This document shows, piece after piece, positions 1-6,344 of a DNA stretch of 8,972 nucleotides (positions are counted from its first letter, which is position 1; the number at the start of each line of letters is the position of its first letter). Made by a program: the position numbers and the translations under genes. The notes under the pieces were generated by a model, which saw only the letters and a list, made by a program, of their open reading frames with translations, was not told where the DNA came from and ran no database searches. The DNA comes from Lutibacter sp. UBA4458. Lineage in GTDB: Bacteria > Bacteroidota > Bacteroidia > Flavobacteriales > Flavobacteriaceae. The stretch covers positions 2,474 through 11,445 of the forward strand of contig DGOU01000121.1 in NCBI GenBank assembly GCA_002390165.1, written 5' to 3'.

Positions 1-87
1 CATTTAATTGAAATTAAAATTACAGATGAATTCGGTAAATTAATATCACATTGTAAGCTTACCAACATTATTTTGCCTAAAAAATAA
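1..87 (+). CDS. Hotdog-fold (PaaI-like) thioesterase, C-terminal end only
   Basis: Frame 1 is open from the window edge to TAA at 85-87 and encodes 28 residues. They include ITDEFGKLISHCKLTN and end in ILPKK. This resembles the last two beta strands of PaaI-type hotdog thioesterases, where a D-E-x-G-K-L-I strand turn is followed by a final hydrophobic strand. Hotdog thioesterases commonly sit beside menF in Flavobacteriaceae and are candidates for the 1,4-dihydroxy-2-naphthoyl-CoA thioesterase step of menaquinone synthesis, so the context fits. The stop lies 3 nt before the next ATG, which suggests co-transcription. Only the tail is visible and the catalytic acidic residue is outside the window, so the family call is tentative and the substrate is inferred from neighbours. 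Confidence 0.55.
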   Translation, partial: HLIEIKITDEFGKLISHCKLTNIILPKK

Positions 88-90
88 TTC

Positions 91-951
91 ATGAAAAAAC
101 GCATTAAGCAACTTTTAAAAATAATTGGCATTTTACTTTTAGCCGTTATAAGTTTTATTTTAATTCAATTTTATAGGTTTTCTATTCCAAAAACAGATGT
201 TGCTATTTTTAAGGAATTTAAAAAAAATAATGTTTCAGTTTTTATAGAAAAAAAAGAATTTAAAAGTTTTGCTTATCGAGTTTTATCTACACAAAAAGTA
301 ATGGATACTACAAAACCAACTATTGTTTTTATTCATGGTTCTATTGGCTCGGCATTAGATTTTAAAAAGTATATGCTAGATAGTGTTTTACGAAAAAAAG
401 CTAATTTAATTAGTTATGATAGAGTAGGTTATGGCATTTATCAAACAGGTGAAGTGCAACAATCTATTGCTTTTGAAAAAGAAATGTTAGAAGATTTAAC
501 TAAAAATATAAATCCAGAAAATGTAATTTTAGTAGGTTATTCTTATGGAGGACCTATTGCTTTAGCTTCAAAAAAAAAGTATAAAAAAATAGTATTATTA
601 GCTCCAGCCATATATTCATCAGCAGAAAAAATGCCTTGGCTGATTAATTTTTATAAGTGGAAAGTTACCCGTTGGATATTGCCAAAAACTTGGCAATCAG
701 CATCTAAAGAAAAATTAACTCATAAAAAAGATTTACATAAATTTGAAGAAACTTGGAATGATAATCCTTCTACTATAATTTGTGTTCAGGGTGATGATGA
801 TTGGGTTGTTCCGTATGAAAATTCCTTATTGTTACAAAAGCAATTTCCACAAAAAAATAATAATTTAGTTCCATTAAAAAATGCTGGGCATGGTTTAGTT
901 TGGACTAATTTTAAGGATATAAAACAAATTTTAATACTACAACTTAATTAA
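91..951 (+). CDS. Membrane-anchored alpha/beta hydrolase
   Basis: A 286-residue alpha/beta-hydrolase-fold protein. Residues 1-9 are basic and 10-28 form one hydrophobic helix, so it is probably anchored in the inner membrane with the catalytic domain outside the cytosol. The oxyanion motif FIHGSIGS is at about 80-87. The nucleophile elbow GYSYGG puts the serine at 151. GDDDWVVP gives the acid (probably Asp237) and NAGHG gives His267, so the triad looks complete. The ATG follows the preceding stop by 3 nt and menF starts 9 nt after its own stop, so it lies inside a menaquinone operon. SHCHC synthase (MenH) has the same fold, but MenH enzymes are cytosolic, about 250 residues long, and usually carry Arg after the GG of the elbow, where this protein has Pro. 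A generic esterase, lipase or peptidase is more likely. The fold is confident and the substrate is unknown. Confidence 0.85.
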   Translation: MKKRIKQLLKIIGILLLAVISFILIQFYRFSIPKTDVAIFKEFKKNNVSVFIEKKEFKSFAYRVLSTQKVMDTTKPTIVFIHGSIGSALDFKKYMLDSVLRKKANLISYDRVGYGIYQTGEVQQSIAFEKEMLEDLTKNINPENVILVGYSYGGPIALASKKKYKKIVLLAPAIYSSAEKMPWLINFYKWKVTRWILPKTWQSASKEKLTHKKDLHKFEETWNDNPSTIICVQGDDDWVVPYENSLLLQKQFPQKNNNLVPLKNAGHGLVWTNFKDIKQILILQLN

Positions 952-960
952 ATTTTATTT

Positions 961-2028
961 GTGAATAATTTAGATAAATATATAAAGAAATTAGAAAAAG
1001 TTTATGCATCTAATATGCCATTTGTAGTTTATAAAAAACCAAATGAGTTTAAACTAAAAACCTATTTATCTAAAACAGATGACATAATAAACTTAACAAA
1101 TTTTGAAGAAAAGGGTTTTGTTTTTGTTCCTTTTAATAAAGGAAATAGCATTTTGTTTCCATTAGATGAATGTATTATAAAAGAAATTAATTTTAAGGAA
1201 GAAGAAATAATAATTGAAGAGATTCCAAAAAAAACTTTTGCAAAAATTAAAAATGAGCGAAATGATAAAAAAAATCATATAAATTTAATTCAAAAAGCAA
1301 TCGATTTTATTAAAGAAGGTAAGGCGGATAAAATTGTTGTTTCAAGAGAAGAAATGGTTTCTGTTAAAGAATTTCATCTTTTCAATTCTTTTAAAAAAAT
1401 GTTACAAAAATATCCGAATGCCTTTGTGTATATTTGGTATCATCCTAAAATTGGTTTATGGATGGGAGCAACACCTGAAAAATTACTTTCTATAAAAGAT
1501 AATACTTTTAAAACTATGGCATTGGCAGGTACACAACCTTATAAAAATAAGGTGGAAGTGACTTGGCAACCAAAAGAAAAAAAGGAGCAGCAATTTGTTA
1601 CTGATTATATTTTAAATAGTATAAAATTGTTTGTAAAAAACGTGGAATTTACTATTCCATTTACTATAAAAGCAGGGAATTTATTACATATACGTACAGA
1701 TATTAACGCAAAATTATTTTCTAAAAGCAGTTTGAGTAATTTAATTTCTGTATTACATCCTACGCCAGCGGTTTGTGGTTTACCTAAAAATACGGCGAGT
1801 AAATTTATTTTAGAAAATGAGAATTATGATAGAAGTTATTATTCTGGTTATTTAGGAGAATTAAATGTTGTAAATAGAAGTAATTTATTTGTGAATTTAC
1901 GTTGTATGCAATTAAAAGAAGATAAAATTCATATTTATATTGGTGGAGGAATTACCAAAGAAAGTGATGTAATAAAAGAGTGGGAAGAGACTAAAAATAA
2001 GGCAATGGTTATAAAAAGTATTTTATAG
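961..2028 (+). CDS. menF: Isochorismate synthase (chorismate-binding enzyme)
   Basis: A 355-residue chorismate-binding protein that converts chorismate to isochorismate, the first committed step of menaquinone synthesis, in the cytosol. KIVVSRE at 124-130 supplies the general-base lysine (Lys124, matching EntC Lys147). GATPEKLL at 169-176 supplies the general-acid glutamate (Glu173). KEQQFV around Glu209 and the EWEET cluster at 340-344 match the Mg-binding acidic sites. The signature LHPTPAVCGLP at 265-275 is typical of isochorismate synthases; TrpE and PabB have an HPAGTVSGAPK-type sequence there. The N-terminal half is short and divergent, as usual for Bacteroidota. The start is GTG, 9 nt after the hydrolase stop. 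The first ATG (residue 19) would remove the conserved-looking lead-in to PFVVYKKP, so GTG is preferred. It is separated from menD by a reversed regulator gene. Confidence 0.93.
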   Translation: MNNLDKYIKKLEKVYASNMPFVVYKKPNEFKLKTYLSKTDDIINLTNFEEKGFVFVPFNKGNSILFPLDECIIKEINFKEEEIIIEEIPKKTFAKIKNERNDKKNHINLIQKAIDFIKEGKADKIVVSREEMVSVKEFHLFNSFKKMLQKYPNAFVYIWYHPKIGLWMGATPEKLLSIKDNTFKTMALAGTQPYKNKVEVTWQPKEKKEQQFVTDYILNSIKLFVKNVEFTIPFTIKAGNLLHIRTDINAKLFSKSSLSNLISVLHPTPAVCGLPKNTASKFILENENYDRSYYSGYLGELNVVNRSNLFVNLRCMQLKEDKIHIYIGGGITKESDVIKEWEETKNKAMVIKSIL

Positions 2029-2038
2029 AAAAAATACT
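2017..2038 (+). other. Small hairpin over the menF stop codon
   Basis: AGTATTTT (2017-2024) is the exact reverse complement of AAAATACT (2031-2038), with a 6-nt loop containing the menF stop. The stem is mostly A/T and therefore weak. Its right arm is shared with the left arm of the larger 15-bp inverted repeat, so the two structures would be mutually exclusive. It could be part of the 3'-end signal of the menF transcript, but no separate function is demonstrated. Confidence 0.35.
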
Positions 2039-2141
2039 AAGTTTATCGTTTTATAGCAATTTTGAATTTTTCTAGTGTGGGGAAAGTATTTAACAGTAAA
2101 TAGCAATAATTCCCAATTGATAACGCAAACTTAGTATTTTT
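2030..2141. repeat. 15-bp perfect inverted repeat bracketing a 112-nt element
   Basis: AAAAATACTAAGTTT (2030-2044) is the exact reverse complement of 2127-2141. The 82-nt interior holds further nested complementary pairs: CGTT 2047-2050 with AACG 2122-2125, CAATT 2057-2061 with AATTG 2115-2119, and GGGAA 2080-2084 with TTCCC 2110-2114. All these pairs nest in the correct order, so the whole stretch can fold into one interrupted stem-loop. No ORF is inside. It lies between the convergent menF and AraC genes, so it may be a bidirectional terminator or 3' UTR structure. The small size with terminal inverted repeats would also fit a MITE-like element or its remnant. No convincing target-site duplication was seen; TATA at 2024-2027 and 2141-2144 is too short to count. 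The repeat is certain and its function unknown. Confidence 0.6.
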
Positions 2142-2182
2142 ATATGCAATAAAAGTAGTTGGATTTATAAATATATAATTTG

Positions 2183-2215
2183 CAAATCGTAAAAAAAAAG
2201 TTTCAAATCGTAAAA
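2183..2215. repeat. Two 12-bp direct repeats spaced by 21 bp
   Basis: CAAATCGTAAAA occurs at 2183-2194 and again at 2204-2215, with start-to-start distance 21 bp, close to two helical turns. The second copy directly abuts the stop codon of the AraC-type gene (TTA at 2216-2218 on the + strand). Same-face spacing could suit a dimeric DNA-binding protein, but the position behind both flanking genes argues against a normal operator. The remaining sequence of the 187-bp gap (2142-2182) is plain AT-rich DNA. Confidence 0.4.
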
Positions 2216-3337
2216 TTAACCATTTGTATTTCTATAATTGGATGGGGTTTGATTTTCTTCTTTTTTAAAAATCCTAATAAATGAATTTACTGAACCAAAA
2301 CCTGAAAGATCGCTAACTTCTGTAATTGGAATTTTTGTTTTTTTAACTAATAATTTTTTAGCTTCTTCCATTCTATATTTATTTACAAAAGAATTAAAAT
2401 TATGATTAAAATTTTCATTTATAATATAGGATATATAAGTTCTGTTTGTTCCAATTTGATTTGCAACTTCCCAAATACTTAAATCTGGTTGTTGCCATGG
2501 TTTTTCGTTTTTAAAATAATTAAGTATTTTTTTTTCAATATTTAAAGTATCTTTTCCAATGGCTTTTTGCGATTTGAAACCGTTTATTTTTTCTTTTGAA
2601 GGGATTTGTTTTAGTCCAATAATTGCTAAAATTAAATACAAAATAGTAAAAATAATACTTAAATATAGTAAGGAAAAATCGTTGTTTGAAAACTTTGTTC
2701 TTCCCATTAAGGTTATATAAAAACCTGGAATTGACATTAGGGAAATAAATGAAATAGTGGTGGTGTAAAAATATTTTAATTGGTAGTTTTCAAGGTTTGA
2801 AAAGGAGTTTGCCATAGATTTTTTTCCCACAATAATAATTCGAATAGCCAAATAAGTATATAAAATAATTTGTAAAAGGTGAATTATTCTTCCAAAATCA
2901 TAAACAAAATCTAATGCATAAGCATAAGAAGTGGTTAGTGCTGTTCCGTTAATATTGTTATTTAAATAAATTTGAAAGTCTTCTGGCTTAGCCATAAAAG
3001 AGACAATTATCATTGTTAATGCAATTAGTATAGATGGAATAAAATGATAAACCCACTTCGCTTTACTAATTTTAAAATTAAAAGCACTAAAAAGGTATAA
3101 ATAATAAGAGGGGTAAAAAGCTAAAAGAGCAGCTAAAAAAAGAAAATCGTAATAATGTACAATATGCCAAAAATTGTAAAAGGCTAAAAAGTTACCAAAA
3201 AAAACTAAAAAACTAATTAAAAAAAAGATTCCTAAAAATAATCTATTTCTGAGTTTTTTTGTAGATAGAGCCAATAAAAAAGTAGCACCAAAAGCTGTTA
3301 CAAAAAGTACTAATAATAGGGCAGTTAACTTAATCAA
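2216..3337 (-). CDS. 7TM-membrane AraC-family transcriptional regulator
   Basis: With the start chosen here the protein has 373 residues. Seven hydrophobic segments lie at about 5-25, 33-53, 63-86, 95-116, 149-171, 189-211 and 221-242. They are followed by a cytosolic linker and a C-terminal AraC/XylS DNA-binding domain. Its two helix-turn-helix units are at about 287-308 (SIWEVANQIGTNRTYIS) and 336-358 (IPITEVSDLSGFGSVNSF), and it ends in the family-typical TPSNYR at 364-369. Such membrane-bound AraC proteins are common in Flavobacteriia; the signals they sense are mostly unknown. No ATG is available near the N-terminus. TTG at 3335-3337 places the first helix where the family normally starts. 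A second TTG at 3398-3400 would add 21 residues and an extra hydrophobic stretch before the next upstream stop. The gene is convergent with menF and divergent from menD. Regulation of menD is possible but only inferred from position. Confidence 0.85.
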   Translation of the reverse strand: MIKLTALLLVLFVTAFGATFLLALSTKKLRNRLFLGIFFLISFLVFFGNFLAFYNFWHIVHYYDFLFLAALLAFYPSYYLYLFSAFNFKISKAKWVYHFIPSILIALTMIIVSFMAKPEDFQIYLNNNINGTALTTSYAYALDFVYDFGRIIHLLQIILYTYLAIRIIIVGKKSMANSFSNLENYQLKYFYTTTISFISLMSIPGFYITLMGRTKFSNNDFSLLYLSIIFTILYLILAIIGLKQIPSKEKINGFKSQKAIGKDTLNIEKKILNYFKNEKPWQQPDLSIWEVANQIGTNRTYISYIINENFNHNFNSFVNKYRMEEAKKLLVKKTKIPITEVSDLSGFGSVNSFIRIFKKEENQTPSNYRNTNG

Positions 3338-3447
3338 AGTTTCTAATTTTATAAAACCAAAGTATATTAAAATATTTAAAATTAAAATGATAATTATCAA
3401 TTTTATTTAAACAAAAAAATAAAAATATAATTAGTATAAACTTTATG

Positions 3448-3455
3448 TAACTTTG
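3448..3455 (+). promoter_or_regulatory. Predicted menD promoter, Bacteroidota -7 element
   Basis: TAACTTTG matches the Bacteroidota sigma-factor -7 consensus TAnnTTTG exactly, 20 nt before the menD ATG. It would give a leader of roughly a dozen bases. The -33 TTTG element is weak or absent; ATTAG near 3430-3434 is the closest match and its spacing is short. The element lies in the divergent gap between the regulator and menD, where a promoter is expected because menD begins a new transcription unit. Confidence 0.6.
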
Positions 3456-3475
3456 CAAATTATTAAATAGAATTC

Positions 3476-5152
3476 ATGCCACAACAATCTAAAAATAAAT
3501 TAGCCCAATTAGTGGTAAAAAGTTGCGAAAAATTTAAAATTGATAAAGTTGTAATTTCTCCAGGATCAAGAAATGCACCATTGATTATTGGGTTTGTAAA
3601 TGCTAAAAATATAGAAACCTTATCTGTAGTTGATGAAAGAAGTGCGGCTTTTTTTGCTTTGGGAATTGCTCAGCAAACTAAAAAACCTGTTGCTTTAGTT
3701 TGTACTTCAGGTTCGGCATTATTAAATTATTATCCTGCAATAGCAGAAGCATTTTATAGCAATATTCCGCTAGTTGTTATTTCGGCAGATAGACCGTTGC
3801 ATTTAATTGATATTGGAGATGGGCAAACGATAAGACAAGAAAATGTTTTTGAGAACCATATTTTATATAATGCTAATTTAGGGTATAATAAAGATAAAGA
3901 AGTTTGCGAAAAAGCTATAAAAACTGCAATAGAATTTAATGGTCCAGTACATATTAATGTTCCTTTTGATGAGCCTTTATATAATTATAAAATAGTTGAT
4001 GAAGTTGTAGAAGAATTAGTTACTATTGAAAAAGAATTGCCAAAAAGTTTGTGGCCAGAAACACCATTAGAAGTTGAACTGCTTCAAAAATATGCAGATA
4101 TTTGGAATGCATCAAATAAAAAAATGGTTATTGTTGGAGCTCATTATCCTGATGAATTATTGCAAACACAATTAGAACATTTAGTTAAAGATCCTTCGGT
4201 TTTAGTATTAATTGAAAACACCGCAAATGTTTGGCATTCTAAATTTATTAATAGTATTGATAAATTAATTTTTCCATTAGATGAAATGGAATTAGCTAAA
4301 TTTCAACCTGATATATTACTTACACTTGGCGGATTAATTGTTTCTAAAAAAATAAAACAACATTTACGAAATTATCAACCAAAACAGCATTGGCATATAG
4401 ATACTAAAACAGCTTTAAATACTTTTTTATGTTTAAAGCATCATTTTAAAATATCTCCGCAATTATTTTTTAGCCAGTTTTTCTTTTTAACAAAATCAAA
4501 AGAAAGTAATTATCAACATTTTTGGCTTCATAAAAAAGAGATTCGCTTAAAAAAACATCAAGAATTTATAGAGAGCTGTCCTTATTCAGATTTAAAAGTA
4601 TTTAGTGAAGTTTTAGAAAATATTCCAGATAATTCGCAATTACAATTAAGTAATAGTTCTACAATTAGATATTCTCAATTATTTGACATCAATAAAACCT
4701 TACAAGTATTTTGTAATCGAGGAACTAGTGGTATTGATGGGAGTACTAGTACAGCAATAGGAGCAGCCTTTGCTAGTACTATTAAAACGGTATTTATTAC
4801 TGGGGATATTAGTTTTTTTTACGATAGTAATGCACTTTGGAATAATTACATTCCATCCAATTTTAGAATAATTATAATAAATAATAATGGAGGTGGAATT
4901 TTTAAATTTATTCCAGGTCCAAGTAACACAAATGCTTTAAATTATTTTAATACACCACATAATTTAACTGCAAAATACTTGTGTGAAATGTATGGGTTAG
5001 GTTATAAAGTTGCCACTTCAGATAGTGATGTTAAAGCAAGTTTGTCTAGTTTTTTTGATAAAACAGATAAACCACAATTATTAGAAATTCAAACCCCAAC
5101 AGAAATGAATGATAAAATTTTAAAGGCATATTTCAATAATTTAAAAGAATAA
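3476..5152 (+). CDS. menD: SEPHCHC synthase MenD (ThDP-dependent)
   Basis: A 558-residue, full-length 2-succinyl-5-enolpyruvyl-6-hydroxy-3-cyclohexene-1-carboxylate synthase. It adds the succinic-semialdehyde unit from 2-oxoglutarate to isochorismate, the step after MenF, in the cytosol, using ThDP and a divalent metal. SPGSRNAP (28-35) holds the substrate-binding Ser-Arg pair. VVDERSAAFFALG supplies the ThDP-activating glutamate at 54. GQTIRQ is at 116-121. Ser394 and Arg398 correspond to E. coli Ser391 and Arg395, and NRGTSGIDGS around Arg415 to Arg413. The cofactor motif runs from GD at 443-444 to the INNNGGGIF block at 468-476, a MenD hallmark. The ATG is preceded by a TAnnTTTG promoter and no Shine-Dalgarno sequence, as usual for the phylum. 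The next gene starts 2 nt after the stop, indicating translational linkage. Confidence 0.96.
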   Translation: MPQQSKNKLAQLVVKSCEKFKIDKVVISPGSRNAPLIIGFVNAKNIETLSVVDERSAAFFALGIAQQTKKPVALVCTSGSALLNYYPAIAEAFYSNIPLVVISADRPLHLIDIGDGQTIRQENVFENHILYNANLGYNKDKEVCEKAIKTAIEFNGPVHINVPFDEPLYNYKIVDEVVEELVTIEKELPKSLWPETPLEVELLQKYADIWNASNKKMVIVGAHYPDELLQTQLEHLVKDPSVLVLIENTANVWHSKFINSIDKLIFPLDEMELAKFQPDILLTLGGLIVSKKIKQHLRNYQPKQHWHIDTKTALNTFLCLKHHFKISPQLFFSQFFFLTKSKESNYQHFWLHKKEIRLKKHQEFIESCPYSDLKVFSEVLENIPDNSQLQLSNSSTIRYSQLFDINKTLQVFCNRGTSGIDGSTSTAIGAAFASTIKTVFITGDISFFYDSNALWNNYIPSNFRIIIINNNGGGIFKFIPGPSNTNALNYFNTPHNLTAKYLCEMYGLGYKVATSDSDVKASLSSFFDKTDKPQLLEIQTPTEMNDKILKAYFNNLKE

Positions 5153-5154
5153 AA

Positions 5155-5577
5155 ATGGAATTAAAAGTAGGAGATAAGGTTAATTTAATAGTGGTAAGAA
5201 ATTCAGGTATAGGATTTTCCGTTTTGGTAAATGAAGAATTTGAAGGATTACTTTATAAAAGTGAACTATATCAAAAAATTGAAGAAGGACAAAAATTAAT
5301 TGGCTATATCAAAAAAATAAGGGAAGACGAAAAGTTAGATATAAGTTTGCAACCAATTGGATTTAAGCAAACTATTGTTAAAAATGAAATAGTAGTTTTA
5401 AATGCCTTAAAAAAGAATGAAGGATTGTTATTGTTAAATGATAAAAGCTCTCCTGATGATATAAAATATCAACTAGGAATGAGTAAAAAAGCATTTAAAA
5501 AAGCAATTGGAGGTTTATTTAAACAAAAATTGATAAGCTTAACCGAAGAGGGAATAAAATTAATTATTAATACTTAA
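5155..5577 (+). CDS. Short CvfB/YitL-like S1 and winged-helix RNA-binding protein
   Basis: A 140-residue protein. Residues 1-67 look like an S1 RNA-binding domain: it opens with a LKVGDKVNLIVVRNSGIGFSV-like strand pattern and closes with DEKLDISLQP. Residues about 76-138 match the C-terminal winged helix of CvfB (YitL), including LLLNDKSSPDDIKYQLGMS and KKAFKKAIGGLFKQKLI. CvfB proteins bind RNA and influence virulence-factor expression in staphylococci; the role in Bacteroidota is not established. As known from Firmicutes, CvfB is about twice as long with several S1 domains in front, so this gene corresponds only to the C-terminal half. It starts 2 nt after menD and ends 5 nt before the DJ-1 gene, so it is expressed with them. 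The frame is intact and shows no sign of decay. Confidence 0.82.
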   Translation: MELKVGDKVNLIVVRNSGIGFSVLVNEEFEGLLYKSELYQKIEEGQKLIGYIKKIREDEKLDISLQPIGFKQTIVKNEIVVLNALKKNEGLLLLNDKSSPDDIKYQLGMSKKAFKKAIGGLFKQKLISLTEEGIKLIINT

Positions 5578-5582
5578 TTTTT

Positions 5583-6344
5583 ATGATTTCCAAAAAAATA
5601 GTAATACCACTTCCATCTTATGGGTTTGATCCTTCAGAAGTTGCTATTCCTTGGAAAATATTTTCAAAAAACAATATAGAAATTGTATTTACTACGCCAA
5701 ATGGTAAAAAGGCTTCGGCAGATGAAATAATGCTTAATGGTACGGGATTAGGAATTTGGAAGCCATTATTAAAAGCAAGGAAAGATGCAGTTAGTGCCTA
5801 CTATGAAATGGAAGAATCTAAAATTTTTTGCAATCCTATTCCATATAAAAATGTAAAGGAAGTTGATTTTGATGGCATTTTTTTACCTGGAGGACATGAC
5901 AAAGGAGTTAAAGAATATCTAGAATCAAAAACATTACAAAATTTAGTAGTTGATTTTTTTAAAGTTAGTAAACCTGTAGGAGCTATTTGCCACGGTGTTG
6001 TTTTATTAGCACGAAGCATAGATAGCGTTACTAAAAAATCGGTAATTCATCATTATAAAACTACAGCTTTATTAAAATCTCAAGAGTTATTAGCATATAA
6101 CTTAACAAAATTTAATCTTAAAGATTATTACCTCACCTATCCCGGATTAACCGTGGAAGATGAGGTAAAAACAGTATTATCAAACCCTAAAAATTTTTTT
6201 AAAGGATCTACACCTTTGTTTAGAGATTCTCCAACTAACCTAAAAAGAGGTTTTGTTGTAAAAGATAAAAATTATCTATCGGCACGTTGGCCAGGAGATG
6301 TTTATCATTTTTCAAATGAATTTCTAAAGATGTTAAATTTTTAA
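5583..6344 (+). CDS. DJ-1/PfpI-family protein (type 1 glutamine amidotransferase-like)
   Basis: A 253-residue cytosolic protein of the DJ-1/PfpI/Hsp31 superfamily. YGFDPSEVAIPW gives the conserved glutamate at 19. DGIFLPGGHDKG lies at 97-108. The nucleophile elbow GAICHGVVLLARS puts the reactive cysteine at 136 followed by His137. The tail LSARWPGDVYHFS at 232-244 is typical of the longer Hsp31-like members. Such proteins have been described as glyoxalases/deglycases, chaperones or proteases; true glutamine amidotransferase activity is unlikely. The length and the insert between residues about 40 and 95 place it with Hsp31-like rather than the about 180-residue PfpI proteins. It is the last gene of the menD unit, starting 5 nt after the previous stop. 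Its last 12 bases overlap the convergent peptidase gene. The substrate is unknown. Confidence 0.87.
   Translation: MISKKIVIPLPSYGFDPSEVAIPWKIFSKNNIEIVFTTPNGKKASADEIMLNGTGLGIWKPLLKARKDAVSAYYEMEESKIFCNPIPYKNVKEVDFDGIFLPGGHDKGVKEYLESKTLQNLVVDFFKVSKPVGAICHGVVLLARSIDSVTKKSVIHHYKTTALLKSQELLAYNLTKFNLKDYYLTYPGLTVEDEVKTVLSNPKNFFKGSTPLFRDSPTNLKRGFVVKDKNYLSARWPGDVYHFSNEFLKMLNF

Noticed and set aside
91..951. Assignment of the hydrolase as MenH
   Set aside because: Operon context is tempting, but the N-terminal membrane helix and the GYSYGGP elbow without the usual Arg argue against it, so no symbol was given.
2024..2144. TATA target-site duplication around the inverted repeat
   Set aside because: Four A/T bases are expected by chance in this composition, and the positions relative to the repeat arms are asymmetric.
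2142..2182. A/T-rich palindrome ATTTATAAAT near 2163
   Set aside because: Short pure A/T palindromes are abundant in this sequence and this one has no context to support a function.
5801..6019. 72-codon open frame on the - strand
   Set aside because: It lies wholly inside the well-supported DJ-1-family gene on the opposite strand and has no recognisable domain or signal; it is a shadow of that gene.
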